Source: Erwinia persicina
Lineage (GTDB): Bacteria > Pseudomonadota > Gammaproteobacteria > Enterobacterales > Enterobacteriaceae
Direction of reading: 5' to 3'
NCBI RefSeq assembly: GCF_014838825.1
Contig: NZ_JACYMO010000003.1
Span: 124,001-188,000, forward strand
DNA: 64,000 nt
Below, piece after piece: positions 1 to 8,230 of the stretch; positions within the stretch are counted from its first letter, which is position 1; each line of letters opens with the position of its first letter. The position numbers and the translations under genes were made by a program. The notes under the pieces are model-generated. The model saw nothing but the letters and a program-made list of their open reading frames with translations. It did not search any database and had not been told where the DNA came from.

Positions 1-1
1 G

Positions 2-859
2 GGCTGTGAAGTGCTCGGTCAGCTGCCGGATGGCAAAATGATCTACCTGTACCGCCGTCAGGGAGAGGACTATGTGCCCATACTGCGGGAACTGGGCCGA
101 CTGCGCGAAATCGCCTTCCGGGCGGTGGGTGAGGGCAGCGGCACGCGACGCGATCTGGATGATTACGACGACGACTACTATCACCTGATTTTATGGGATG
201 AAGAGGCACTGGATATCGTTGGGGCCTATCGCTTTATCCCCACCGCCGAACAGTTTGAACGCAAAGGCTTTGAGGGCATCTACAGCCACAGCCTGTTCCA
301 TTACGATCACCAGATGAACCCGGTGCTGATGCAGGGTATTGAGCTGGGCCGCAGCTTTATTCAGCCCGCCTACTGGGGCAAGCGTGGCCTGGATTACCTG
401 TGGATGGGGATCGGGGCTTATCTGGCGAAATACCCCCAGTACCGCTATCTGTTTGGTCCGGTCTCTATCTCGGGCGGCCTGCCGCTGGCGGCGCGCGACC
501 TGCTGGTGGCCTTCTACCGGCTCTACTTTGCCCCGACGCTGCCGCTGGCCACCTCCCGCCGCCCTTATCCGGCCTCGCTGCCGGACGTTCTGGCGCAGTT
601 TAGCGGCGATAACTACAGTGAGGATCTCAAGCGCCTCAAGCGCCTGTTAAGCAATATGGGCACCGGGATCCCCCCGCTTTACAAACAGTATTCTGAACTC
701 TGTGAGGCCGGCGGGGTGCAGTTCATTGACTTCGGCAGCGACCCCGACTTCAATCACTGTATCGACGGGCTGGTGCTGGTGGATCTCACCCGGCTAAAAG
801 AGAGCCGCTTCCAGCGCTACATCGCCATCCATCACCCTGAGGAGAGGGTGGCCGGCTGA
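2..859 (+). CDS. GNAT-type acyltransferase domain protein (hemolysin/OlsB-like), 5' end outside window
   Basis: The frame is open back to base 2 with no stop, and the first possible start in the window is a GTG at 11 with no Shine-Dalgarno, so this is the 3' part of a longer gene. The visible ~285 residues resemble the GNAT N-acyltransferase domain of the OlsB/'putative hemolysin' family. Landmarks are the early RxxxFRAVGEG segment, EALDIVGAYR, and IELGRSFIQPAYWGKRGLDYLWMG near the middle. In relatives this domain often follows an N-terminal PlsC-like lysophospholipid acyltransferase domain; I infer that arrangement here but cannot see it. The likely role is acyl transfer in membrane-lipid metabolism. 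An intrinsic terminator follows directly. Confidence 0.7.
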   Translation, partial: GCEVLGQLPDGKMIYLYRRQGEDYVPILRELGRLREIAFRAVGEGSGTRRDLDDYDDDYYHLILWDEEALDIVGAYRFIPTAEQFERKGFEGIYSHSLFHYDHQMNPVLMQGIELGRSFIQPAYWGKRGLDYLWMGIGAYLAKYPQYRYLFGPVSISGGLPLAARDLLVAFYRLYFAPTLPLATSRRPYPASLPDVLAQFSGDNYSEDLKRLKRLLSNMGTGIPPLYKQYSELCEAGGVQFIDFGSDPDFNHCIDGLVLVDLTRLKESRFQRYIAIHHPEERVAG

Positions 860-876
860 CCCCGCCCGCCACCTGA

Positions 877-904
877 AAAAGAACCCGCCATGACGGGTTC
901 TTTT
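877..904 (+). terminator. Intrinsic terminator after the acyltransferase gene
   Basis: Perfect 11-bp inverted repeat (arms 877-887 and 894-904, AAAAGAACCCG and its complement) with a 6-base loop and a T-rich tail. It lies 18 bases after the stop at 859 and isolates that gene from mdcA. Confidence 0.85.
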
Positions 905-968
905 ATTTCCCTGCCCGGTCAGCACGAAAAAATTGTGACCTCGCCCTGAAAATGAATTCTCTAATACA

Positions 969-993
969 TTGATAAAATTACCTTTTTTATCAA
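969..993 (+). promoter_or_regulatory. Candidate MdcR (LysR-type) operator upstream of mdcA
   Basis: Perfect 9-bp inverted repeat TTGATAAAA / TTTTATCAA (969-977 and 985-993) with a 7-base spacer, about 120 bases before the mdcA start. An AT-rich interrupted dyad at this distance is what a LysR-type activator such as MdcR uses. Assignment to MdcR is inference. Confidence 0.4.
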
Positions 994-1114
994 CTGTTAC
1001 TCCATGTGTAATGTTTGATACGCCGGACGTAATTGTTTGAACGCCTTGTTTGGGTGCAGACTCGTCATCAGACTGAAGCATCCCTGACAGGATGCACTTA
1101 CAGGAGGTTTTATC

Positions 1115-2767
1115 ATGATTTCCCACCCGTCCCCCCGTGTCTGGGATACGCGCCGCCGTGAAAAACAGCGCCGTATTGCCAGCCTGGGTCTGAACAATAA
1201 AATCCTGCCTACGGGCGATCTGGTTGCCATGCTGGAAAAACTGATCGTGCCCGGCGATCGCGTGGTTATGGAAGGGAATAACCAAAAGCAGGCGGATTTC
1301 CTTTCCCGATCGCTGGCGCAGGCGGATCCGAAAAAGCTGCACGATCTGCATATGATCATGCCGAGCGTCGGCCGCAGCGAACACCTGGATATCTTCGAAA
1401 AGGGCATCGCCCGCAAGCTTGATTTCTCCTTCTCCGGCACCCAGAGCCTGCGTATCTCGCAGCTGCTGGAAGACGGACAGCTGGAAATCGGGGCCATTCA
1501 CACCTACATCGAACTTTACTCGCGGCTGTACGTTGATCTGATCCCGAACGTAGCGCTGGTCGCCGGTTTCAAAGCCGACCGCAAAGGTAACCTCTACACC
1601 GGTCCCAGCACCGAAGACACCCCCGCTCTGGTGGAAGCCGCCGCGTTCCATGACGGCATTGTTATCGCTCAGGTCAATGAACTGGTCGACGACGAGTGCG
1701 ATCTGCCGCGCGTGGATATCCCGGGATCCTGGATCGACTTTGTCGTCGTGGCCGACAGGCCGTTCTTTATCGAGCCGCTGTTTACCCGCGATCCGCGCCT
1801 GATCAAGCAGGAACACGTGCTGATGGCGATGCTGGCGATCAAAGGTATTTACGCTGAGCACCAGGTGCAGTCGCTGAACCACGGGATTGGTTTTAACACT
1901 GCGGCCATTGAGCTGCTGCTGCCCACTTACGGCGAACAGCTGGGTCTGAAAGGCAAAATCTGTCGCCACTGGACGCTGAACCCGCATCCGACCCTGATCC
2001 CGGCGATTGAAAGCGGCTGGGTAGAAAGTGTGCACTGCTTCGGCGGTGAGCTGGGCATGGAAAAATACGTTGCTGCCCGTCCGGACGTGTTCTTCACCGG
2101 TGCCGACGGCTCCATGCGCTCGAACCGCGCCTTCTGTCAGATGGCCGGACAGTACGCCGCCGATATGTTTATCGGTTCGACCTTACAGGTCGACGGTGAC
2201 GCCAACTCCTCTACGGTCACCCGTGGCCGTCTGTCGGGCTTTGGCGGTGCGCCGAATATGGGCCATGACCCGCACGGCCGCCGCCATGCCACGCCCGCCT
2301 GGCTGGCGATGATCAATGAGCCCGATCCGATGGCACGTGGCCGCAAGCTGGTGGTGCAGATGGTGGAAACCTTCCAGGCCGGATCAAAACCGACCTTCGT
2401 CGAGAAGCTGGAAGCGGTCGACGTGGCGAAAGCGTCCGGTATGCCGCTGGCTCCGGTGATGATCTACGGTGACGATGTGACCCACGTCCTGACCGAAGAG
2501 GGGATCGCCTACCTCTATCGGGCGAAGTCGCTGGAAGAACGACGTGCCATGGTCGCCGCCGTGGCCGGTATCACCGATATCGGATTGGGTGTCGATGCGA
2601 AGCGCGTCACGCAGCTGCGCCGTGAAGGCAAAGTCGCCTTCCCGGAAGACCTGGATATTCGCCGGACCGATGCCCGTCGCTCTCTGCTGGCCGCCGGCAG
2701 CGTCGCAGACCTGGTCGAATGGTCCGGCGGGTTATATCAGCCACCGGCTAAATTCAGGAGCTGGTAA
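1115..2767 (+). CDS. mdcA: Malonate decarboxylase, alpha subunit (acetyl-S-ACP:malonate ACP transferase)
   Basis: MdcA exchanges acetyl for malonyl on the thiol of the phosphoribosyl-dephospho-CoA group carried by MdcC; the bound malonyl is then decarboxylated by MdcD/MdcE. The 550-residue length matches the family, and the protein has the typical opening with RRREKQRR and KILPTGDL. A strong AGGAGG precedes the ATG. The stop overlaps the mdcB start (TAATG). It is the first gene of a complete mdcABCDEFGH operon in the Klebsiella order. The leader (about 1000-1114) carries a small hairpin, GCATCC...GGATGC (1078-1094). Function is established for the family and follows here from sequence and operon context. 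Confidence 0.95.
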   Translation: MISHPSPRVWDTRRREKQRRIASLGLNNKILPTGDLVAMLEKLIVPGDRVVMEGNNQKQADFLSRSLAQADPKKLHDLHMIMPSVGRSEHLDIFEKGIARKLDFSFSGTQSLRISQLLEDGQLEIGAIHTYIELYSRLYVDLIPNVALVAGFKADRKGNLYTGPSTEDTPALVEAAAFHDGIVIAQVNELVDDECDLPRVDIPGSWIDFVVVADRPFFIEPLFTRDPRLIKQEHVLMAMLAIKGIYAEHQVQSLNHGIGFNTAAIELLLPTYGEQLGLKGKICRHWTLNPHPTLIPAIESGWVESVHCFGGELGMEKYVAARPDVFFTGADGSMRSNRAFCQMAGQYAADMFIGSTLQVDGDANSSTVTRGRLSGFGGAPNMGHDPHGRRHATPAWLAMINEPDPMARGRKLVVQMVETFQAGSKPTFVEKLEAVDVAKASGMPLAPVMIYGDDVTHVLTEEGIAYLYRAKSLEERRAMVAAVAGITDIGLGVDAKRVTQLRREGKVAFPEDLDIRRTDARRSLLAAGSVADLVEWSGGLYQPPAKFRSW

Positions 2768-3621
2768 TGAGCCTGCAGCGGCAGATCGCCGCCTCTCCTG
2801 CTGAACGTCACGCGCAGCGTCTGGCCTCTCTGGCCACCCGTTGTCTGCTGATGGAAGCGAACCTGACGCCAAAGCCGGGGCTGGTCGACCGCCGCGGTAG
2901 CGGGTCGCATCACGACCTGACGCTGGCGCTGATGGAGCGTTCTGCTCACAGCCTGACGCCGATGTTTCGTGAGATGGCGCTGCAAAGCTGGCGACGTCCG
3001 GCGGATATCGCCCTGCGCCAGACGGCAGGCCGGTTGGGGCGCGACGGGGAAGCCGTCATGATGCGGGAGACCGGTGGGGTTAATACCCATCGCGGAGCGA
3101 TCTGGGCGCTGGGACTGCTGGTTTCCGCCGTGTCAATGTGTGGCGGCACCGGCAGTCTGACGCAGGTGATCAGTACGGCAGCCCGCCTGGCACAGCTGCC
3201 GGACGAGGCCGCGCCGAAACTGTTCAGCAACGGCCTGCGTGCCAGTTCACGCTACCGCCTGCCGGGGGCCCGTGAAGAGGCCCGGGAGGGGTTCCCTCAT
3301 GTGGTCAGACTGGCGCTGCCGCAGCTGTGGCAAAGCCGCCAGCAGGGGGCCGGTGTGGACGCCGCCCGGCTGGATGCGCTGATGGCCATCATGACCTCTC
3401 TGAGTGATACCTGCGTACTGTCGCGGGCCGGAATGGCCGGTCTGGTAACGATGCAGCAGGGGGCCCGTGCGGTGCTGGCCGCGGGGGGCGTGCAACAGCC
3501 TGCCGGCTATCAGGCTCTCCTGCAGCTTGATGCGCAGATGCTGGCACTGAACGCCTCACCGGGCGGTGCGGCTGACCTGCTGTCTGCAGCGCTGTTTCTG
3601 GATCGTGTTTGTGTGGGGTAA
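2767..3621 (+). CDS. mdcB: Triphosphoribosyl-dephospho-CoA synthase (MdcB/CitG family)
   Basis: Makes 2'-(5''-triphosphoribosyl)-3'-dephospho-CoA from ATP and dephospho-CoA, the precursor of the malonate decarboxylase prosthetic group that MdcG attaches to MdcC. The 284-residue protein shows the CitG/MdcB pattern: LLMEANLTPKPGLVDRRGSG near residue 30, TGGVNTHRGAIW near residue 105 and SDTCVLSRAG in the C-terminal third. It is translationally coupled to mdcA by a 1-base overlap. A gap of about 70 bases separates it from mdcC. Confidence 0.93.
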   Translation: MSLQRQIAASPAERHAQRLASLATRCLLMEANLTPKPGLVDRRGSGSHHDLTLALMERSAHSLTPMFREMALQSWRRPADIALRQTAGRLGRDGEAVMMRETGGVNTHRGAIWALGLLVSAVSMCGGTGSLTQVISTAARLAQLPDEAAPKLFSNGLRASSRYRLPGAREEAREGFPHVVRLALPQLWQSRQQGAGVDAARLDALMAIMTSLSDTCVLSRAGMAGLVTMQQGARAVLAAGGVQQPAGYQALLQLDAQMLALNASPGGAADLLSAALFLDRVCVG

Positions 3622-3690
3622 CCCGGTGCTTTGTCGGGCAGATCCTGTTGACGGTCTGCCCGCACATGAAACAAATTTTACGAGGATCTT

Positions 3691-3990
3691 ATGCAACAGA
3701 TAACCTTTTCTTTTCCGGCTACACGCCACCTCAGCGGCAAAGCGCTGGCGGGTGTGGTCGGATCCGGCGACATGGAAGTGCTCTACGTCGCTGATGACAA
3801 AGACCTACTGCGCGTGGCGATCACCACCTCCGTGGATAACAGCAGCCCGCGCTGGCAGGCGTTATTTGAGCGCCTGAGCAGCTTCGGGGCGTTACCGTCC
3901 GGCCAGATGACCATTCATGATTTTGGTGCCACTCCGGGCGTGGCACGCATCCGCATTGAACAGGTGTTTGAGGAGGTAGCCGATGCGTAA
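3691..3990 (+). CDS. mdcC: Malonate decarboxylase acyl carrier protein (delta subunit)
   Basis: Small (99 aa) acyl carrier subunit. The expected prosthetic-group serine is Ser25, in the segment GVVGSGDMEVL; the same position is modified in the Klebsiella enzyme. The carried dephospho-CoA-like thiol shuttles acetyl and malonyl groups between MdcA and MdcD/E. The start is preceded by GAGGA and the gene overlaps mdcD by 8 bases, so the two are translated together. Confidence 0.93.
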   Translation: MQQITFSFPATRHLSGKALAGVVGSGDMEVLYVADDKDLLRVAITTSVDNSSPRWQALFERLSSFGALPSGQMTIHDFGATPGVARIRIEQVFEEVADA

Positions 3991-4819
3991 CGACAGCAGC
4001 TTTATTGAACTCAAAGCGCGTGAGCGCGCCCGCCTGCTGCTGGATGACGGCAGCTTCCGCGAACTGCTCGATCCGTTTGACGGCATGATGTCGCCGTGGC
4101 TGGGGGCGCAGGGTATTGTGCCGCAGTCTGACGACGGCATGGTGGTGGCAAAAGGCACCATTGACGGCCAGCCCGCCGTGGTGATAGCCATCGAAGGCGG
4201 CTTCCAGGGCGGCAGCATGGGCGAAGTCTCCGGGGCGAAGATGGCCGCTGCGCTGGAGCTGGCAGCCGAAGACAACCGCAACGGCATCCCCACCCGCGCC
4301 GTGTTGTGCCTGGAAACGGGGGGCGTGCGCCTGCAGGAGGCCAATCTGGGCCTGGCGGCGATTGCCGATATTCATGCTGCCATCGTTGACCTGCGTCGTT
4401 ACACCCCGGTCGTTGGCATTATTGCCGGTACGGTAGGCTGCTTCGGCGGCATGTCGATTGCCGCCGGGCTGTGCAGCTACCTGATTGTCACCCGGGAAGC
4501 CCGGCTGGGCCTGAATGGTCCACAGGTCATTGAACAGGAGGCAGGCATTGATGAGTACGACTCCCGCGACAGGCCGTTTATCTGGAGCATGACCGGCGGC
4601 GAAGTGCGCGCCCGCAGCGGCCTGGTAGATGCCATTGTTGCCGATGGTCAGCAGGCGATTAAACAGGCGATGCGCGCTGCGCTGGCCAAAGGCGTTCCGG
4701 CGGCACCGCGTTCGCGCCGCTATCAGCACTACCTGCCGCGCCTGGCGCAGTTTGATACCCGCCAGCAGGCCGATGCACAACAGATCACAGCGTTATTCAG
4801 TGAGGAGGATCGCAAATGA
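3983..4819 (+). CDS. mdcD: Malonate decarboxylase, beta subunit (malonyl-ACP decarboxylase)
   Basis: The carboxyltransferase-like beta subunit forms the decarboxylating enzyme with MdcE, releasing CO2 from malonyl-S-ACP to regenerate acetyl-S-ACP. At 278 residues it has the expected length. Glycine-rich crotonase-fold stretches are visible (GGFQGGSMGEVSGAK near residue 72, CLETGGVRLQEANLG near residue 112, GTVGCFGGMSIAAGL near residue 149). It starts inside the end of mdcC after GGAGG and overlaps mdcE by 4 bases (ATGA). A biotin-carrier partner gene is absent from the operon, consistent with the soluble biotin-independent form. Confidence 0.94.
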   Translation: MRNDSSFIELKARERARLLLDDGSFRELLDPFDGMMSPWLGAQGIVPQSDDGMVVAKGTIDGQPAVVIAIEGGFQGGSMGEVSGAKMAAALELAAEDNRNGIPTRAVLCLETGGVRLQEANLGLAAIADIHAAIVDLRRYTPVVGIIAGTVGCFGGMSIAAGLCSYLIVTREARLGLNGPQVIEQEAGIDEYDSRDRPFIWSMTGGEVRARSGLVDAIVADGQQAIKQAMRAALAKGVPAAPRSRRYQHYLPRLAQFDTRQQADAQQITALFSEEDRK

Positions 4820-5616
4820 AACAGCCAACAGGACGGGGTGAAATCTGGCTTCAGCAGCTGACTGCCGGGGCGACCCGCCTGGCGGGATTATGCCCGTCAG
4901 TACAGGTGGCTGACGGTGAGCTGAACGGCGAGGCCGCTCGCTTTATTGCCGTGGTGCCCGATGCCGCCAACCATTATCCCCGCGCCGCACGGGGCGAAGT
5001 CGGGCTGCTGGAAGGCTGGACGCTGGCAAAAGTCATCAATGAAACGGTGGAGCAGGATGCGGCCAGCGGGCATAAGCGGCCGATCGTCGCGGTGATTGAC
5101 GTACCGAGCCAGGCGTACGGACGCCGTGAAGAAGCCTTTGGCATTCATCAGGCGCTGGCGGCGGCGGCGGGTGCCTACGCCGAGGCTCGCCTGGCCGGGC
5201 ACGTCGTGATTGGGCTGATCGTCGGTAAGGCGATGTCCGGGGCTTTCCTCGCCCACGGCTACCAGGCCAACCGGCTGATCGCCTTCAACGACAGCGGCGT
5301 GCTGATCCATGCCATGGGTAAAGAGGCGGCGGCGCGTATTACGCTGCGCAGCGTTGAGGCGCTGGAAAAACTGGCGCAGACCATTCCGCCAATGGCCTAT
5401 GACATCAAAAACTACCACACCCTCGGACTGCTGGAGTCGCTGCTGGACATTCGCCAGCCGGATGCGCCGGACGCTGACGACGTGGCGCAGGTTCAGCAGG
5501 CGCTGACTGACGCTCTCGCGGCCGCCCGGCGCGATCCCGGCCTGGCGTGCCGCCTGCAGGCGGAAAACCGCCGCAGTTCAAAAGCCGTCAGGGAGCGGAT
5601 GCGCAGCCTCTGGTAG
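4816..5616 (+). CDS. mdcE: Malonate decarboxylase, gamma subunit
   Basis: Partner of MdcD in the decarboxylase. The 266-residue crotonase-fold subunit carries the family segments RGEVGLLEGWTLAKVINE, VIDVPSQAYGRREEAFGIHQ, and GLIVGKAMSGAFLAHGYQANR. The ATG lies in the ATGA overlap with mdcD, preceded by GAGGA. A 133-base gap with a strong hairpin follows before mdcF, so distal genes may be expressed at a lower level. Confidence 0.93.
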   Translation: MKQPTGRGEIWLQQLTAGATRLAGLCPSVQVADGELNGEAARFIAVVPDAANHYPRAARGEVGLLEGWTLAKVINETVEQDAASGHKRPIVAVIDVPSQAYGRREEAFGIHQALAAAAGAYAEARLAGHVVIGLIVGKAMSGAFLAHGYQANRLIAFNDSGVLIHAMGKEAAARITLRSVEALEKLAQTIPPMAYDIKNYHTLGLLESLLDIRQPDAPDADDVAQVQQALTDALAAARRDPGLACRLQAENRRSSKAVRERMRSLW

Positions 5617-5662
5617 TGCCCACGTGAAGAGTAAAGAGCCATAAGACAACCTGCCAGGTGTC

Positions 5663-5687
5663 GTCGGGTATGGCAGACATACCCGAC
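5663..5687 (+). other. Intercistronic hairpin between mdcE and mdcF
   Basis: Perfect 10-bp stem (GTCGGGTATG, 5663-5672, with 5678-5687) and 5-base loop. It lies inside a wider imperfect dyad in which CAGGTG around 5656 faces CACCTG-like sequence around 5694. There is no T-tract, so it looks more like an mRNA-stability or partial-attenuation element than a full terminator. Confidence 0.5.
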
Positions 5688-5749
5688 AATCACCACCTGT
5701 AAAATAATAATCATCGCGCCTGTGCTCACTTCAACTACCAGGTGATGTT

Positions 5750-6709
5750 ATGACTTATGTAATTATTAATGCTCTTGCCCCTATCTTTGTCATTATGCTG
5801 CTGGGCTTTTACGCCGGTAAAGCCGGGATGGTGGACAATAAAAACGTTTCTTTACTGAATATCTTTGTGATGGATTTCGCCCTGCCGGCGGCGCTGTTCA
5901 GCGCCACCGTGCAGACGCCGTGGGCCGGTATTATCCAGCAGTCACCTCTGATTCTTGTGCTGGTGCTGGCGATGTGGATTGTCTATGCGGCGATCTATTT
6001 TATCAGCACGCGGCTGTTCCATAAGTCTCCGCAGGATGCGGCGGTGCTGACCCTTACCGTGGCCCTGCCAAACTATGCGGCGCTGGGCCTGCCGATCCTC
6101 GGCAGCGTACTGGGAGAGGGGGCCTCGACCTCACTGTCGGTTGCCGTCTCGATTGCCTGTGGTTCGGTGCTGATGACGCCCTTCTGCCTGCTGACGCTGG
6201 AAAGAGAAAAAGCACGTGCGGCAGGGAAGGGGGCGAACGCCGGGATCGGCATGCTGCCGGTGCTGATGTGGCGTTCGGTGACCAAACCGATTGTCTGGGG
6301 GCCGCTGCTGGGTGTGGTGCTTTCCGGGCTGGGTGTTTCGATGCCGGGCATGCTGCTGTCGGCCATTAAACCGTTAGGATTAGCTGCCACCGCTGGTGCG
6401 CTGTTCCTGACCGGGGTGATCCTGTCGGCCCGCCAGTTGAAAATCAACGGCGTGGTGGTGTTGTCCAGCCTCACCACCATGTTGATCCAGCCGTTTATCG
6501 CCTGGGGACTGGTGATCGCCTTCGGCATTAGCGGTCAGGTAGCGATCACCGCGATCCTGATGGTGGCGCTGTCGGCCGGGTTCTTCGGCGTGGTATTTGG
6601 CAACCGTTTTGGCGTACAGTCACCGGATGCCGAGGCGACGCTGCTGATCAGTTCACTGTTGTGTATCATCACGTTACCGCTGTTTATCACCCTTACCGCC
6701 GGGATGTAA
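5750..6709 (+). CDS. mdcF: AEC-family transporter, probable malonate permease
   Basis: A 319-residue, very hydrophobic protein with about ten predicted membrane segments and the AEC opening (ALAPIFVIMLLGFYAGKAG) and a polar mid-section around residues 145-165. In Klebsiella the gene at this operon position is mdcF, a proposed malonate carrier; other bacteria use MdcL/MdcM or MadLM instead. Position between mdcE and mdcG supports malonate as substrate, but transport is inferred. The Shine-Dalgarno is AGGTGA, 6 bases before the ATG. Confidence 0.85.
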   Translation: MTYVIINALAPIFVIMLLGFYAGKAGMVDNKNVSLLNIFVMDFALPAALFSATVQTPWAGIIQQSPLILVLVLAMWIVYAAIYFISTRLFHKSPQDAAVLTLTVALPNYAALGLPILGSVLGEGASTSLSVAVSIACGSVLMTPFCLLTLEREKARAAGKGANAGIGMLPVLMWRSVTKPIVWGPLLGVVLSGLGVSMPGMLLSAIKPLGLAATAGALFLTGVILSARQLKINGVVVLSSLTTMLIQPFIAWGLVIAFGISGQVAITAILMVALSAGFFGVVFGNRFGVQSPDAEATLLISSLLCIITLPLFITLTAGM

Positions 6710-6710
6710 T

Positions 6711-7322
6711 ATGACCATTGCGCCACATGATTTGATCTGGGTTCAGACGGCTGACGCCCTTGAGGGCGATCTGCCTGAGTGGGTCGCCAGCCAGTGGCGC
6801 TGCGACCTGCCGCTGGTGGTGCGTCGCGACCAGGATCGGCATGGGCGCATTCCGGTGGGGGTGCGAGGCCTGCGACGCGATCGGCGTGCCGCAGGCTGGG
6901 TGGCCGCAGAGCGTATCGTGCGCACGCTGTCGCCGGAGGCGCTGAGCGTAACGGAGCGTTTGCTGGCCTCGCCCTTTGTTTCCCAGCAGCCGGTGCAGGC
7001 GGCGATCCAACTGGCACAGCAGCGCTGGGAGTGGCGATGGGGGATCACCGGCAGCGTGGGTTACGCCCTGGCCACAGAGGTCCCGGTGCTGCATGACAGC
7101 AGCGATCTCGACCTGGTGATCCGCAGCCCTGAGCCGCTGGCGGAGCAGGCGCTGCGGCGCTGGCAGGCGTTTGTCAGCCAGCTGCCGTGCCGGGCCGATA
7201 CGCAGGTCGAAACCCCCTGGGGCGCTTTTGCCTTAAATGAATGGCTGCGCGATGGACAGGTGCTGCTGAAAACCAACGCAGGGCCACGTATGACCCCCCG
7301 GCCGTGGAGTGCAACATCATGA
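6711..7322 (+). CDS. mdcG: Phosphoribosyl-dephospho-CoA transferase (holo-ACP synthase of malonate decarboxylase)
   Basis: Attaches the prosthetic group made by MdcB to Ser25 of MdcC as a nucleotidyltransferase. Visible motifs in the 203-residue protein are GSVGYALAT near residue 114 and the metal-binding SDLDLVIR near residue 130, both typical of the family. It starts one base after the mdcF stop and overlaps mdcH by 4 bases, so these genes form one coupled unit. Confidence 0.92.
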   Translation: MTIAPHDLIWVQTADALEGDLPEWVASQWRCDLPLVVRRDQDRHGRIPVGVRGLRRDRRAAGWVAAERIVRTLSPEALSVTERLLASPFVSQQPVQAAIQLAQQRWEWRWGITGSVGYALATEVPVLHDSSDLDLVIRSPEPLAEQALRRWQAFVSQLPCRADTQVETPWGAFALNEWLRDGQVLLKTNAGPRMTPRPWSATS

Positions 7323-8230
7323 AAATTCTCTTCTCTTTTCCCGGCCAGGGCGCGCAGCGTCCTGGCATGCTGCAACAGCTCCCCGGCGGCGCGATGCTGC
7401 TGGACGAGGCCAGTGAGATCCTGCAGCAGGATGCGCGTCTGCTGGACGGCGCGGCTGCTCTGCAACACACCCGCGCCGTCCAGCTCTGCCTGCTGATTGC
7501 CGGGGTGGCACACGCGCGTGAACTGCGTCGGCAGGGCATTGAAGCGGATATGACCTGCGGCCTGTCGATTGGCGCGTTTCCGGCGGCCGTGATTGCCGGC
7601 GCACTGTCCTTCAGCGATGCCGTCCGTCTGGTGGCCCTGCGCGGCACGCTGATGGAGGAGGCCTACCCCGAAGGCTATGGCCTGACGGCGATTGTCGGTC
7701 TGAGAGAGGCGCAGCTTGTGCCGCTACTGGGCAGTGAGTGCTGGCTGGCCAATATCAATTCGCCGCTACAGATGGTGATTGCCGGCAGTGAGGCGGCGAT
7801 GAGCGCCGTGGCCTCCCGCGCCCGCGCCGCCGGGGCACAGAAAATTCACCGGCTGGCGGTCAGCGTACCCTCACACTGTGCGCTGCTGGCGGAACCGGCC
7901 GCGAGACTGGCCGACGCCTTCCGTTCGGTGACCCTGACGCGCCCTTCGTGTGCGTACCTGAGCGGCAGCACCGCCCGCGCGCTGTGGCAGCCAGAGCAGA
8001 TAGCCGACGATCTGGCGCACAATATGGCGCGAACCGTGCGCTGGCATGAGGCCATGGTGGCGGCCAACGAACGCGAGGTCCGGCTGGCGATTGAGATGCC
8101 GCCCGGTGCCACGCTGACCGGTCTGACGCGCGTGGCATTTTGTGGCAGTGCGGGGGAGGCGGTGTCGCTGGAACAGAGCGGCGAGCTGCTGGTGCGTCGC
8201 CTGGCAGAACGCCTCAGGGCGGCGTCGTAG
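7319..8230 (+). CDS. mdcH: Malonate decarboxylase, epsilon subunit (malonyl-CoA:ACP transacylase)
   Basis: Primes the decarboxylase by moving malonyl from malonyl-CoA to the holo-ACP MdcC. The 303-residue protein has the FabD-like fold signatures FPGQGAQRPGM at residues 7-17 and the nucleophile elbow GLSIG with Ser83. The start chosen at 7319 lies in an ATGA overlap with the mdcG stop and matches the family N-terminus; the frame is open further upstream but inside mdcG. Its 3' end overlaps convergent mdcR by 17 bases. Confidence 0.92.
   Translation: MKILFSFPGQGAQRPGMLQQLPGGAMLLDEASEILQQDARLLDGAAALQHTRAVQLCLLIAGVAHARELRRQGIEADMTCGLSIGAFPAAVIAGALSFSDAVRLVALRGTLMEEAYPEGYGLTAIVGLREAQLVPLLGSECWLANINSPLQMVIAGSEAAMSAVASRARAAGAQKIHRLAVSVPSHCALLAEPAARLADAFRSVTLTRPSCAYLSGSTARALWQPEQIADDLAHNMARTVRWHEAMVAANEREVRLAIEMPPGATLTGLTRVAFCGSAGEAVSLEQSGELLVRRLAERLRAAS

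Noticed and set aside
794..2035. 413-codon open frame on the minus strand
   Set aside because: Lies wholly antisense to mdcA and the end of the upstream gene; low-complexity composition typical of GC-rich shadow frames; no ribosome site or family resemblance.
3821..4780. 319-codon minus-strand frame
   Set aside because: Antisense to mdcC/mdcD, which are certain genes; no independent start signals.
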